Assembly (NCBI RefSeq): GCF_050875635.1
Contig: NZ_JBPAOH010000009.1
Span: 37,379 to 101,378, forward strand
From: Hassallia sp050875635
Lineage (GTDB): Bacteria; Cyanobacteriota; Cyanobacteriia; Cyanobacteriales; Nostocaceae
Length of the DNA: 64,000 bases
Reading direction: 5' to 3'
Shown here: positions 9,801 to 18,388 of the stretch, piece after piece
Layout: every line of letters begins with the position of its first letter
Numbering within the stretch: the first letter of the stretch is position 1
Notes under the pieces: generated by a model
The model's input: only the letters and a program-made list of their open reading frames with translations
Told to the model about the DNA's origin: nothing
Databases searched by the model: none
Made by a program: the position numbers and the translations under genes

Positions 9801-10255
9801 CCTTCATCTGCGGAAAGTATGGTTGAGGCATCTTCTGGGGTAGGATCGCCCAGGCGATCGTGCAGTTCATCAAAAACTGGATAACAAAAAGTTGCTAACC
9901 AATCATCTTCAACCACATTACCTTCTGACAGCAATTCCACTATCTGACGCAGCCAATCTACGCCAGATAACAGCAAGCTTTGTAATTGCGTGTCAATTTC
10001 TAAAGAGTTTTTTCGCGTCTTTAAGACTTTAAAAGAATCTTCTAAACGGTGAGCCAAATCGCTTAGGGCACGAAACCCCATCATCCCCGCGCCACCTTTG
10101 ATAGAATGAGCAGCTCTCAGTGCCGCATTAATTTTATCTAATTCGATGCGGTTGGTTGCGTTGATTTCTAGCAATACTTCTTCTAAAGTATTGAGATAAT
10201 CTGTTGCTTCCTCCAGAAACTGCATCTGGATTTCAAGTTCTTTATCCTTTGACAT
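6866..10255 (-). CDS. pixL: CheA-type hybrid histidine kinase PixL
   Basis: The protein has 1129 residues. In order it carries an N-terminal HPt domain (phospho-accepting His in AHSIKGGAGMMG near residue 50), an acidic linker with a six-fold 20-residue repeat (about residues 276-395), a dimerisation region, a CheA HATPase (LRNAFDHGIE, DDGRGMD, GRGVGMDVV), a CheW-like domain and a C-terminal receiver (ILIVDDS, phospho-Asp in CDIEMP, conserved Lys in SKPY). It should phosphorylate its own receiver and PixG/PixH in response to the PixJ receptor. It is the last gene of the pixG-H-I-J-L operon. The family controls type IV pilus phototaxis in Synechocystis; the output here (gliding or hormogonium motility) is inferred. 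Confidence 0.92.
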   Translation of the reverse strand: MSKDKELEIQMQFLEEATDYLNTLEEVLLEINATNRIELDKINAALRAAHSIKGGAGMMGFRALSDLAHRLEDSFKVLKTRKNSLEIDTQLQSLLLSGVDWLRQIVELLSEGNVVEDDWLATFCYPVFDELHDRLGDPTPEDASTILSADEGQDIIPLLFETEVEGCLQRLESVFADSQQPCLREEVAIMAAELGGLGEMLQLPAFTQLCQSIAHHIAASVTDTQVEEIARLALQAWRRSQALVLTNQRDSLPTDIEVETIAPLSYANMDLLSTEDAIAEFLASDEVESHNRDVQEALAEFLASDAVESHDQDVQEALAEFLASDAVESHDQEVQEALAEFLASDAVESHDQDVQEALAEFLASSAVESHDQEVQEALAEFLASDAVESHNKDAEIVEPLLLETEDSEEAWLNPEIIAASFESKEVEIVEDNATIDEPPNVVVSREFSPIDYKFVERKPEPIAVGKDREHENTVRVPSKQLEQINDLFGELIIQRNGLNLQMERLRKLIRNLSQRVHVLERENQELRTAYDKITTHAGVPSNSPSLTYPGNGNSDNFAFDDSDYSPQLERGFDTLEMDRYNELSLLSQEVMETIVQVQEVTTDIQLSVDDTDQFARKLNKTSKHLQTKLTQIRMRPLSDLLDRFPRALRDMNVEYGKNVQLKVEGGNTLIERSILEALNDPLMHLLRNAFDHGIEDPATRRAAGKPEQALIEIKATHRSNRTIITMRDDGRGMDLDKIRDRAAAMGLDATLLAQASDEELLSLIFEPGFSTSDQVTTLSGRGVGMDVVRNNLKQIRGDVKVDTVLGVGTTITMSVPFTLSVARVLLVESNRMLLAFPTDVVLEIFLLQNEQVLPMGGSEVINWQGTMLPLIRLGQHLEFNCPRYNSPDLETAPAINAANVLIIKGNNQPVAVQIDRCWGEQEVAIRQVEGNIPLPNGFSNCTILGDGRVVALVNANELLYWIATNQRTPKTSKLPSTKLKTAFLVPNDDKAILPQPDNQKGTILIVDDSINVRRFLALTLEKGGYQVEQAKDGQDALDKLNSGLQVQAVICDIEMPRIDGYGFLGRVKSNNDMKNIPIAMLTSRSSDKHRQLALQLGARAYFSKPYNEQELLRTLEQIIFRMAEAASSN
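9072..9431 (-). repeat. 60-bp tandem repeat inside pixL
   Basis: Six nearly identical 60-base units encode a 20-residue repeat (core LAEFLASDAVESHDQ). The units differ by only a few bases, so expansion is recent or copies are homogenised. The reading frame is kept because the unit is a multiple of three. Confidence 0.9.
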
Positions 10256-10257
10256 AG

Positions 10258-10335
10258 TTTTTGTCCATAGTCAACAGTAAACAGTCAACAGTCAAGAGTC
10301 AAAAGTGCGATCGCCCTTTGACTAATGACTGATGA
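10258..10335. repeat. Short direct repeats between pixJ and pixL
   Basis: Degenerate units of the agtcaacagt and gactgatgacta kind fill the 80-base spacer between the pixJ stop and pixL start. Apart from a HIP1-like gcgatcgc, nothing else is visible. Confidence 0.5.
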
Positions 10336-13173
10336 CTAATCCACCTTGAAAGTTTCAACAGTTTCCTGTAACTCTTGGGAAATCACCGCAGTTTGTTGCA
10401 AAGATTCAGAAACTTGCCGCGAAGAATAGCTGGTGCGCTCTGATACCTTAGCAATTTCTCTCATCAAGTGGCTGACAGTTTGCGAGGTTTCTACCTGCGA
10501 TGTGGTAGCGGTGGAAATCGACTGTACTAAAGAATCAATTTGGCGGGAAACATCCAAAATTTGACTCAAGCTGTGTTTAGCATCTTCAACAATTCGGGTT
10601 CCTTCTACAACTTGAGCGGTTCCCACTTCCATCGCTTGCACAACTTCGCTAGTTTCTCTTTGAATGTTCTCGACAATTTGTTCAATTTCTTTTGTTGCCG
10701 CTGCACTTCGGGCAGCTAATTCACCTACTTCTTCCGCAACTACAGCAAAACCTTGACCTTCTTCCCCCGCACGCGCTGCTTCTATGCCGGCGTTGATGGC
10801 GAGTAAGTTGGTTTGCATGGCGATTTGATTAATCAAAGATACCACGCGGGAAATTTGTTGGGTAGATTCTCCCAAACGCTTGACTTTTTTCGCTGTTTCG
10901 CCTACTGTTTCCCGCAAATGCAGGATATTTTGTACTGTCATATCCATTGCTTTGCCGCTCTTTTTGGCGGTGTGCGAAGCATTTTGAGCAACCTTCGCAG
11001 CTTGTTGGGCGTTTTCGGCTACATATTGTATAGAATAGGTCATTTGATCAACAGCATCTAAGGTGCGGTTGATTTCTGAGGCTTGGGTGATAGCATCTTC
11101 TGCCAGTTCGCGCATCGCTCCTTGGTTAGAACCGATCGCATAGTTTACTTGATAAGCCGCAAGTTTTACTTGGGTAACAATCAACCGCAAATTTTCCACG
11201 ATGGAGTTGAAAAAGTCGGCGACGGTGCCAATTTCCCCGGTGGTGACATCAGCCCGCACTGTCAAATCTCCGCTGGCTGCACCTTCTACTTCCCCTAGTA
11301 GTTCAAGAAGTTGCATTTGCAAAGCTTCTTTTTGTTGGCGTTCATCTTCAGAACCTTGTTCTGCCTTGTGTCTACCTTGTTCTACTTCTTCTAAAAGTTT
11401 AGCTTGTTCTAGGGCATAGCCAACTTGAGTGGCTACCTGCTTAAATAAATCAATTTCTGCTTGTTGCCAAAAACGGGGGCTATCGCATTGATGGGTAATC
11501 ATTAAACCCACCAATTGCCCGTCTGTAATCATCGGTGCGATTAAATTTGCCTTGACGGAAAATTTTTCCAACATTTTAATGTAACAATTTGCATTTCGCA
11601 AGCTTGGCTCTTGATAAATGTTGGCGATCGCTCGCACTCTTCCATCTTTATAAGTTTCTACATGGCGTTCTCGAAAACATGGATCGTCGATTTGCACTCC
11701 GATCATTTTCGCATAACCGGGCGCAACTGATTCGGCAACGACCATTCCATCCCAAGTGCTACGATCGAAGTTATAGATAACTACGCGATCGCTTCTCAAG
11801 CAAGAGCGAACTTCTCTCACCGCTGTTTTAAAAATATCTTCGCTTTTGAGATTTCGGCGAATCCGCAAAGTAATTTCTGTGATTATTTTTGCTCGTTCTG
11901 CATCCAGTTCTTGTTCTTTTAACAACAACTGTAATTGCTCTGCCATCAAATTAATATTTTCACCCAATTCGCCGAATTCGTCTTCTGAGTCTATATCTAA
12001 ACGCGCAGTCAGTTCACCTTGTCCCAGCCTTGCTACTGTCTGAGTCGCATTCAAAATTGGTTGTGTGGCACGTTTAGCTAACCAAGCTGCAAGCACAGAC
12101 ACCAACAATGTTGTTAATGCCGTCCCACCTAATATAGCCAGAAGTAAGTCTCTTTGCGGCGCAAATGCCGTTGCTGTATCTGTAGCCAAAATTACTTGCC
12201 ATTTTAAATCTGGCAAACCGTTGAGCTTTTCGCCTGCGTAGCTAACGAGCTGTTCTTTATTGTCAATTTGGTTAATTGTTTTGAATGTGGCTTCTTTTTT
12301 TGTGGCTTGTAGGTTCGTCAAGCCAGGAAAATTTCTTCTTGCTTCTCTACCTATTTGCTTCGATTCCGAAGACATAAAAAATTTCCCGGAAGCATCAATC
12401 AAATGATATTTTTGCCCCGCAAGAGCGTAATTTTTAATTACCTCTTCTAAATTTTTTACCGACATCTGCGCTCTGACTATGGCGATGGTTTGCCCGGTGA
12501 CGACATCCTTAACTGGTGCAACAGTGAAAATACTACTTTTATTTGTCGTTTTAGATACTTGTGGTTGGCTAATTAATGGGCGATCGCTTTTTAGCGCTGC
12601 TTGAAAGTAATCGCGATCGCTATGGTTGGTGAGTGGTTCTCCTTGGGATTGCAAAATCGGCTCACCATTTAAGTCAAACACAGCAATGCTGTCATAGACT
12701 TTATAACTTTCTCTAATCTTGTTTAGTAGTGCTTGTTTATCTTGTTGAGTTGTAACTGTCTTGACGCTGGAATTTGTCAAAATTGGCAGATTAGCCAGCA
12801 CTTGAATATCGTTATACCGTTCAATCATGAAACGGTTTACTTTGTCTGCCAAGCCTTCGGCTTCAGCTTGTTGTAGCTCGGAAATTTTGTTACTAATCGA
12901 AAGGCTTGCAATGTGATAAGCTAAACTACCAATACCTAATACAGGCAGCGTGCTGATAGCGATCGCCAAAACTGTAGCTTTGCTACGCAAATTGAGGCGT
13001 TTGAAAGCAGTTAAGGCACGATTCAAGGGAGAATTGGCATTTTTTGGCGATCGCGCATTGCTTCTCAATCGTGGTATATTACTATCCGTGATTTCCGATG
13101 ATACTTCAGACGAAATAAACGATGCGTTTTTATCAGCATCACTACTCTTAGCCGAATCAGTTTTATTAAACAT
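10336..13173 (-). CDS. pixJ: Methyl-accepting chemotaxis protein with GAF domain, PixJ-type photoreceptor
   Basis: The protein has 945 residues. A cytoplasmic N-end of about 65 residues is followed by membrane helix 1 (about 68-92), a periplasmic dCache-like sensor (about 95-340), membrane helix 2 (about 345-367), HAMP, a phytochrome-type GAF domain (about 430-600), a second HAMP-like helix and an MCP signalling hairpin with the conserved tip (INAGIEAARAGEEGQGFAVV). The GAF keeps two cysteines at cyanobacteriochrome positions: Cys499 in DPCF and Cys530 in NCYIKM. A bilin-binding DXCF-type sensor is therefore possible. Unlike classical PixJ, it has one GAF plus a large extracytoplasmic domain, so it might sense both light and a ligand. 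Confidence 0.9.
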   Translation of the reverse strand: MFNKTDSAKSSDADKNASFISSEVSSEITDSNIPRLRSNARSPKNANSPLNRALTAFKRLNLRSKATVLAIAISTLPVLGIGSLAYHIASLSISNKISELQQAEAEGLADKVNRFMIERYNDIQVLANLPILTNSSVKTVTTQQDKQALLNKIRESYKVYDSIAVFDLNGEPILQSQGEPLTNHSDRDYFQAALKSDRPLISQPQVSKTTNKSSIFTVAPVKDVVTGQTIAIVRAQMSVKNLEEVIKNYALAGQKYHLIDASGKFFMSSESKQIGREARRNFPGLTNLQATKKEATFKTINQIDNKEQLVSYAGEKLNGLPDLKWQVILATDTATAFAPQRDLLLAILGGTALTTLLVSVLAAWLAKRATQPILNATQTVARLGQGELTARLDIDSEDEFGELGENINLMAEQLQLLLKEQELDAERAKIITEITLRIRRNLKSEDIFKTAVREVRSCLRSDRVVIYNFDRSTWDGMVVAESVAPGYAKMIGVQIDDPCFRERHVETYKDGRVRAIANIYQEPSLRNANCYIKMLEKFSVKANLIAPMITDGQLVGLMITHQCDSPRFWQQAEIDLFKQVATQVGYALEQAKLLEEVEQGRHKAEQGSEDERQQKEALQMQLLELLGEVEGAASGDLTVRADVTTGEIGTVADFFNSIVENLRLIVTQVKLAAYQVNYAIGSNQGAMRELAEDAITQASEINRTLDAVDQMTYSIQYVAENAQQAAKVAQNASHTAKKSGKAMDMTVQNILHLRETVGETAKKVKRLGESTQQISRVVSLINQIAMQTNLLAINAGIEAARAGEEGQGFAVVAEEVGELAARSAAATKEIEQIVENIQRETSEVVQAMEVGTAQVVEGTRIVEDAKHSLSQILDVSRQIDSLVQSISTATTSQVETSQTVSHLMREIAKVSERTSYSSRQVSESLQQTAVISQELQETVETFKVD

Positions 13174-13235
13174 AAAGTAATTTGCTTGAATAGGTTTATC
13201 TAAAAACCAAAAATCCGTTCTTTTAGTAGTACACC

Positions 13236-13733
13236 CTAATCATTACGAAGAATCGAAGACTGGACAATTGCCTGTGCATCTAATACCAGCAAGATTTCTT
13301 TGTGTTGCACAAAGCATCCACGTAAATAGGGAACTAAACTAGATGCAACTTGTCCTATAGGAGAGTGGATTTCATCCGGCGTAAACTTGGTAGTACCTGT
13401 GATTTCTTGCACCACTAAACCCAAAAGCACTGATTCCACTCGAATAATTATCACATTGTATTGCCGCTGTCTATAATCTAGGCTTTCTAGATTCAGCATT
13501 TTTGACAGATCAACTGCCCAAACTATCCGACTGCGCCAATTCATCAATCCCAGTACGCAAGCTGGCATACTGGGAATTGCAGCTACAGACTCAACAGAAA
13601 CAACAATCGCTTCTTGCGTGTGCTTCATTGATAATACAGCAGCCGTCTGGCGATTTAATTGAAACCTAAGATAGCCATCTCCTAAGTTATTTTGAGCTTC
13701 TTTGCCAGAGAGTATAGTCTTTGAACTATTCAT
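13236..13733 (-). CDS. pixI: CheW-like adaptor PixI
   Basis: This is a 165-residue CheW-domain protein (YLRFQLNRQTAAVLS..., MPACVLGLMNWRSRIVWAVDL, LLGLVVQEI). CheW adaptors couple the MCP hairpin to the CheA kinase in the receptor array at the membrane. It lies 4 bases after pixH and 62 bases before pixJ, consistent with cotranscription. It is slightly shorter and more divergent than enterobacterial CheW, as is usual for cyanobacterial PixI. Confidence 0.88.
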   Translation of the reverse strand: MNSSKTILSGKEAQNNLGDGYLRFQLNRQTAAVLSMKHTQEAIVVSVESVAAIPSMPACVLGLMNWRSRIVWAVDLSKMLNLESLDYRQRQYNVIIIRVESVLLGLVVQEITGTTKFTPDEIHSPIGQVASSLVPYLRGCFVQHKEILLVLDAQAIVQSSILRND

Positions 13734-13737
13734 TTAT

Positions 13738-14115
13738 TCAAATCGCTACTGATTTAATTGCCCGCAGAAGTTGTTCGCGAGTATACGGCTTAGTTACATA
13801 GGCATCAGCACCTTGTCTCATTGCCCACAATCGATCAATTTCCTGATTTTTAGAACTGCAAATCACTATCGGTACTTTTTGAGTAATGGGATTTCTTTTG
13901 AGAGAACGACACAACTCAAACCCGCTCATTCCCGGCATTACTACGTCGGTAACAATTACGTCTGGCTGTTCTGACACAGCTTTTTCTAAAGCTTCTTTTG
14001 CACCGCTTGCTTTTATCACGTTGTAACCACTCTCGTTCAGATAATGGCTCATTAGTTCCAATTCACTGGGGGAATCTTCAACAATCAGAATTGTGCCAAG
14101 CAAAGTTAGACTCAC
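13738..14115 (-). CDS. pixH: CheY/PilH-like response regulator PixH
   Basis: This 125-residue stand-alone receiver has the acidic pair in LIVEDSPSE, the phospho-acceptor Asp in VTDVVMPGMSG, a conserved Thr/Ser in IVICSSKN and Lys in VTKPYTREQLL. No output domain is present. It is expected to take phosphate from PixL and act on the motility machinery by protein contact. It lies between pixG and pixI. Confidence 0.9.
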   Translation of the reverse strand: MSLTLLGTILIVEDSPSELELMSHYLNESGYNVIKASGAKEALEKAVSEQPDVIVTDVVMPGMSGFELCRSLKRNPITQKVPIVICSSKNQEIDRLWAMRQGADAYVTKPYTREQLLRAIKSVAI

Positions 14116-14191
14116 TCCTAAATCTCCTAAAAAAGTAATTTTGGACTATTAAAGTTACTTTTTATAATTTTTACTCCTTATAAGTTATCAG

Positions 14192-15262
14192 TTAACCAAT
14201 GTGTTTAAACACCATTTTCAGCAATTCGGGTTGAGTGAAAGGCTTAGTTAAATAGCCTGATGCCCTAACCATCTTTGCCTTGGCTCTATCTATAAATCCT
14301 GTTCTGCCCGTTACCATAATGATAGGTGTATTTTTGAACGCTGAATGCCTCCGCAACAAAGAACATAACTCGTAGCCGTCTAAATTCGGCATTTCCACGT
14401 CTAATAAGATCAGATCGGGCTTGCTGCGAAGAATTTGCATCAACGCTTTCACCGGATCGTTAATCATGACAACTGAAAATGTGTTCTCCTCCAAAAAGTT
14501 CTTGATGGAATTTAAGACTGTTTGGCTATCATCAATGCAGGCAACTGTATACAGTTTTTTGCTAGCAGTTTGCGCTGGCATTTTATTATTGTTACTATCT
14601 TGATTATCAAAATTGCTTTGCTTTGGCAATGGTTGCCCAAGCTGCATTAGTTGGGGTTGAGATTGCGGCAGGTTGGTTGCTTTTTCCCCACTTGTTTGTC
14701 CAGGGGAAGGAAGTGGTGACTGGCTATTTTGCTGACTTCTTAATCGCTTTTGACAGTGTTCGACTAACAACCGCAAATCCAAGCTAGAGAATTTTGGCAG
14801 TTGATTTAAGCTATTCTCAGCAATAAACTCATAGCTTCCTTCTTTTAAGGTAAGAAATAACTCGAGTACTTCTTTAGCCAAGTTCTCTATCAGCGTTCCT
14901 GCTTGCGAAGAAGTGATACGATCTTGATTAACTAACCAGCAAATAGCTTGATAATCTGCATCTGATGTCCGCTGATTTTCTCCCTTCGGTTCAAACATCA
15001 GCCGCATCTGCACGCGAGTCGCACTGTTGAGAGCGGGAATTTGCTGACTCAACTGTTGTAAATGGTTATCCAGCCGCTCAAATAACTTATCTGAATAAGA
15101 GGCGTAAGTAAGTTTACCGTCCTCTAGATAGATTGACCAAGAAACACTCCCGGTAAATATCCGTAAGCAACCTGTAGCACGGCGACTGGTTAGTTGTGCT
15201 AACAGAGATAGCGGGTGTAGTTTCTGGGAAAACTTGTAGCTACCTATAGGAGTTGTGCTCAT
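14192..15262 (-). CDS. pixG: PatA/PixG-type response regulator (DUF4388/PATAN plus receiver)
   Basis: This protein has 356 residues. The N-terminal two thirds is a PATAN/DUF4388-type domain (LLAQLTSRRATGCLRI..., SIYLEDGKLTYASY). A Gln/Pro/Ser-rich linker follows at about 175-235. The C-terminal receiver has CIDDSQTV, the phospho-Asp in LLDVEMPNLDG and Lys in LTKPFTQPE. Domain order and position as first gene of a che-like operon match PixG, TaxP and PatA. In Anabaena PatA affects heterocyst spacing, but the operon here points to taxis. Promoter signals should lie in the 700-base region upstream. Confidence 0.9.
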   Translation of the reverse strand: MSTTPIGSYKFSQKLHPLSLLAQLTSRRATGCLRIFTGSVSWSIYLEDGKLTYASYSDKLFERLDNHLQQLSQQIPALNSATRVQMRLMFEPKGENQRTSDADYQAICWLVNQDRITSSQAGTLIENLAKEVLELFLTLKEGSYEFIAENSLNQLPKFSSLDLRLLVEHCQKRLRSQQNSQSPLPSPGQTSGEKATNLPQSQPQLMQLGQPLPKQSNFDNQDSNNNKMPAQTASKKLYTVACIDDSQTVLNSIKNFLEENTFSVVMINDPVKALMQILRSKPDLILLDVEMPNLDGYELCSLLRRHSAFKNTPIIMVTGRTGFIDRAKAKMVRASGYLTKPFTQPELLKMVFKHIG

Positions 15263-15961
15263 TTTACTTTTACTAGGGATAATTTCGATACATTTAATCT
15301 AAAATTGTACAGAGGTTTTGACAATTTTAATCAAATATTGATATCATAACTGCTGTAGCTTAAAAGACAAACATTCTAGCGCTATTTTGTGGCAAAGCTT
15401 AATGGTAGGAAGGTTTTCTATCTATTAAATTTTAGTAAGAGTGTTAATTTACTTACCTGAGATTAACAAACATTCTTTGAGAATAATCACAAAAAATGTA
15501 AAGACTAAATAAAGGCAGTCACCTATAGGTAAATGTCCTATAGTCCTAACCGCAATAATAATGTCTTCGGTCACAAGTTCCAACAGGTAACTTGTAGTAT
15601 TAATACTTAAAGATTTTTTTGCTATCAGAAAATATAAAGTAAAATTAATAAAAAGTAACTTTACTTATTGTTAACAAGAATGATGTTCTCACCGTTACTT
15701 GAGATTTAAAATGCGATCGCTCGTAATATATGTAATATATTTTTTCGACAAAGTATATTTTCACGCTGTTTGACTCGTTTTCAAGCGCTTTGCCTGAGAA
15801 TGTGATATAGGAGAACTGCTGCCTCCAGCTTTCACACTTAGGAATGAATCAACCTTTAAACTGCATTCTTGCCTAAACAAGATGCAGTAGAAGCTGACAG
15901 TCGCCGCTGAAACGATTATTTAAGTATAAATTGTGGTCAGTAAACTACAAATTTTTCATAG
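15263..15961. other. Long intergenic region upstream of pixG
   Basis: About 700 bases without a gene separate pixG from tRNA-Leu. The DNA is A+T-rich. It includes a short palindromic patch near 15520-15550 (cctatagg followed by cctatag), one HIP1 site near 15714 and several TATAAT-like hexamers. A long 5' leader or regulatory sites for the pix operon could lie here, but no element can be named with confidence. Confidence 0.4.
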
Positions 15962-16043
15962 TGCGGATAAAAGGACTTGAACCTTCACTCCTCTCGGAAC
16001 TAGAACCTAAATCTAGCGCGTCTGCCAATTCCGCCATATCCGC
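15962..16043 (-). tRNA. trnL-UAG: tRNA-Leu(UAG)
   Basis: The 82-base cloverleaf has a 7-bp acceptor stem (GCGGATA with TATCCGC, discriminator A). The D arm is GGCGGAATTGGCAGACG, and the anticodon stem CTAGA/TCTAG holds the loop TTTAGGT, giving anticodon TAG, which reads CUA leucine codons. A variable arm typical of class II tRNA and a T arm with GTTCAAGTC follow. CCA is not encoded. No intron is present. Confidence 0.97.
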
Positions 16044-16083
16044 ATCAGTTTTCTATATTAGCATAACAAATCATCTGTGGCAA

Positions 16084-16140
16084 TAGGGAATGGGGAATTG
16101 GGCATGGGGCATGGGGCATGGGGCATGGGGGCAGGGGGAG
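16084..16140. repeat. STRR heptamers (ggggcat)
   Basis: At least four tandem ggggcat heptamers stand between the tRNA-Leu gene and the duplicated hairpin element. Confidence 0.8.
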
Positions 16141-16151
16141 TTAAAATTAGC

Positions 16152-16269
16152 AATGCCCAATGACGGCAGGTGCTACAACGCGGGGAACCCGCGCAACGCA
16201 CTGCCTCCCCAATGCCCAATGACGGCAGGTGCTACAACGCGGGGAACCCGCGCAACGCACTGCCTCCCC
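16152..16269. repeat. Tandem duplication (2 x 59 bp) carrying 41-nt hairpins (copies B1 and B2)
   Basis: A 59-base unit is present twice without mismatch. Each unit holds a 41-nt hairpin (16165-16205 and 16224-16264) with outer arms GGCAG/CTGCC and inner arms CGCGGG/CCCGCG around GAA. Compared with the other copies, both arms have changed together, so the pairing is kept. Confidence 0.85.
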
Positions 16270-16306
16270 AATGCCCATTGCCCAATGCCCTATGCCCAAT
16301 TTTCAA

Positions 16307-17494
16307 TCAAATCACACCAACACGAGGCAGACGATGTTTGAATCCGCAGAGAATTTCCCAAGAAATAGTGTTTAATTGTTCTGCCCAATCGTCGGCGGAG
16401 ATTTTTTCTTTTCCCTCTTCCCCAAGTAAGGTGACTATTTCGCCTTCTTGTATATTTGGTAAAGTGCTGACATCGAGCATTAATTGATCCATCGTAATTG
16501 CGCCAATCTGTGGGACTCGTCTGCCTTGAATTAATACTTGCATTTTGCCGGAGAGATTGCGAGGAACTCCATCAGCGTAACCAATACCGACGACGGCAAG
16601 GCGCATTTCGTGTGGGGCAATAAATTGATGACCGTAGCTGACACCAGTGCCGGCAGCGATGGTTTTGATGTGGGTGACTCGCGCTTTTAATTGTAAAACT
16701 GGCTTTAAGTCGAGACGCGATCGCAAGTGAACAGCTGGCGAAAGCCCGTATATAGCTAGCCCGACACGCACCATATCATAATGTAAAGCCGGATCTGCAA
16801 GAGTAGCGGCTGAATTTGCCAAATGTAAACTTGCTGGTTGTATTCCCAAAGCTTTAACTTGGGCGATCGCCTCATCAAATCGTTGATGCTGTTGTATCAT
16901 CACTTGCGGATCGGGACTATCTGCGGTTGCCAAGTGAGAATAAATGCTTTTTATTTCTAAATGAGGCAAAGAATGTACTAACTGGACAAACTCACCTGCT
17001 TGCTGCCAATTTGTACCTAATCTAGACATTCCCGTGTCTAGTTTGATGTGTACGGGGATGGAGTCAGTAAATTTAATCGCTTCTAAAGTGTCGGAAAATA
17101 TTAGTGCTTGCTTTGGGCTGCACAGTGTAGGCTGAAGTTTCCAGTGAGCGATCGCGTGAATTTGCTCTAATGTATGAGTTGCTCCTAAAATCAAAATCGG
17201 AGCTTTAATTCCTGCTTCGCGTAATTGAATACCCTCTGGAACCGTAGCGACTCCTAACCAACTTGCCCCGGATTGTAACACTGTCTGAGCGACTGTTACA
17301 GATCCATGTCCATAAGCATCAGCTTTCACCACTGCCATTAACTCAGTACGTGGCGATAACAAACTTCGCAACTGATGTACATTAAAAGATAAAGCACCTA
17401 AATCAATTTCCACCCAAGCGCGTTGCGAGAACCACGCATAGGTGTCGCACTGCTGATTTTGCGCCACACTATGAGTTTGCTTGCGACTTAACAT
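16307..17494 (-). CDS. alr: Alanine racemase
   Basis: This 395-residue PLP enzyme interconverts L- and D-alanine for peptidoglycan. The PLP-lysine motif is AVVKADAYGHG near residue 50. The catalytic tyrosine region on the other face is GVSYGHQF, and IGYADG and ITMDQLMLDV are further family signatures. The N-terminus has about 25 extra residues before WVEIDLGAL. The gene stands alone, with its 3' end flanked by the duplicated hairpin element. Confidence 0.95.
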   Translation of the reverse strand: MLSRKQTHSVAQNQQCDTYAWFSQRAWVEIDLGALSFNVHQLRSLLSPRTELMAVVKADAYGHGSVTVAQTVLQSGASWLGVATVPEGIQLREAGIKAPILILGATHTLEQIHAIAHWKLQPTLCSPKQALIFSDTLEAIKFTDSIPVHIKLDTGMSRLGTNWQQAGEFVQLVHSLPHLEIKSIYSHLATADSPDPQVMIQQHQRFDEAIAQVKALGIQPASLHLANSAATLADPALHYDMVRVGLAIYGLSPAVHLRSRLDLKPVLQLKARVTHIKTIAAGTGVSYGHQFIAPHEMRLAVVGIGYADGVPRNLSGKMQVLIQGRRVPQIGAITMDQLMLDVSTLPNIQEGEIVTLLGEEGKEKISADDWAEQLNTISWEILCGFKHRLPRVGVI

Positions 17495-17654
17495 TTTGAC
17501 TTTCTCCTATCACACCATTTTGATAGATATCTGTGACTATCTAGTTATTCCACCGCTAGAAGCACTCATCAGATTTAATCAGAAAGTTTACCTTTCGTCA
17601 CTTTATTAGCACAAGCTGATAATTTGATGCTGCCAAAATTCACTAAAGTATCAT

Positions 17655-17776
17655 TTTTCACTTTCCCTTGTCCCCCTTGTCCCCAAGTCGTCCCCCTTGT
17701 CCCCAAGTTGTCCCCCACTCCCCCACTCCCCCACTCCCCCACTCCCCACTCCCCACTCTCCACTCCCCACTCCCCC
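17655..17776. repeat. C-rich tandem repeat tract
   Basis: Units of ccccaagtygtccccctt and then cccactcc in tandem occupy this spacer. Open frames on both strands here are repeat artefacts rich in Pro/Ser/His or Gly/Trp/Glu. Confidence 0.8.
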
Positions 17777-17890
17777 AAAAAGACTTATCAAAAATATCTA
17801 AATTCTGCCGGAAGTATAATTTATTCTCATCTTCCAAGCCGAGTATAATTGTGTTAATATATGTAAAACTAATACATTGAGCGTTAATCA

Positions 17891-18388
17891 ATGGGGAAGG
17901 TTTTAGTCCTTAACGCCTCTTACGAACCGCTCAACATCACAAGCTGGCGTCGCGCGGTGGTTTTGTTGATCAAAGGCAAGGCAGAGCGGGTGGAACACAA
18001 CGGGAAATTTTTGTATTCGGAATTTCCGCTACCAACTGTGATCCGCTTGCGCCATTACGTGCGCGTTCCCTACAAGGAAATACCTCTTACTCGCCGAAAT
18101 ATATTGCATCGTGACGGTCACACTTGTCAATACTGCGGTTACACAGGAGACGAGTTGACGCTAGACCACGTTTTACCGCGATCGCGTCGTGGTGGCGATA
18201 CCTGGGATAACATTGTTACAGCTTGTGTCCGCTGCAATGTTAAAAAAGGCAACCGCACGCCTCACGAAGCTAACATGCCTTTGCGTCATCCGCCCAGACA
18301 GCCTTATAGCAGCCTCTACTTTGAGGTCAGCAAACATCTTAAAAGTGGACTACACCAAGAGTGGCAAAAATATGTTATAGGACTTTGA
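17891..18388 (+). CDS. HNH endonuclease family protein
   Basis: The protein has 165 residues. The HNH core is at about 75-125: two CxxC zinc pairs (CQYCG and CVRCN), LDHVLPRSRGG-like (LDHVLPRSRRGG) and WDNIVTAC. The N-terminal part (VLVLNASYEPLNITSWRRA) is typical of a widespread, usually single-copy cyanobacterial HNH family found outside mobile elements. A role in DNA repair or RNA-guided processes has not been shown, and the substrate is unknown. The ATG at 17891 is preceded by an A+T-rich region with a TATAAT-like box near 17810. Confidence 0.9.
   Translation: MGKVLVLNASYEPLNITSWRRAVVLLIKGKAERVEHNGKFLYSEFPLPTVIRLRHYVRVPYKEIPLTRRNILHRDGHTCQYCGYTGDELTLDHVLPRSRRGGDTWDNIVTACVRCNVKKGNRTPHEANMPLRHPPRQPYSSLYFEVSKHLKSGLHQEWQKYVIGL

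Noticed and set aside
16084..16300. Array-like repeats resembling CRISPR
   Set aside because: The units are heptamers or a 59-bp tandem without unique spacers, and there are no cas genes.
17575..17891. Overlapping open frames on both strands of the C-rich tract
   Set aside because: They encode only Gly/Glu/Trp or Pro/Ser/His repeats and follow the period of the tandem repeat; no ribosome site or family match.
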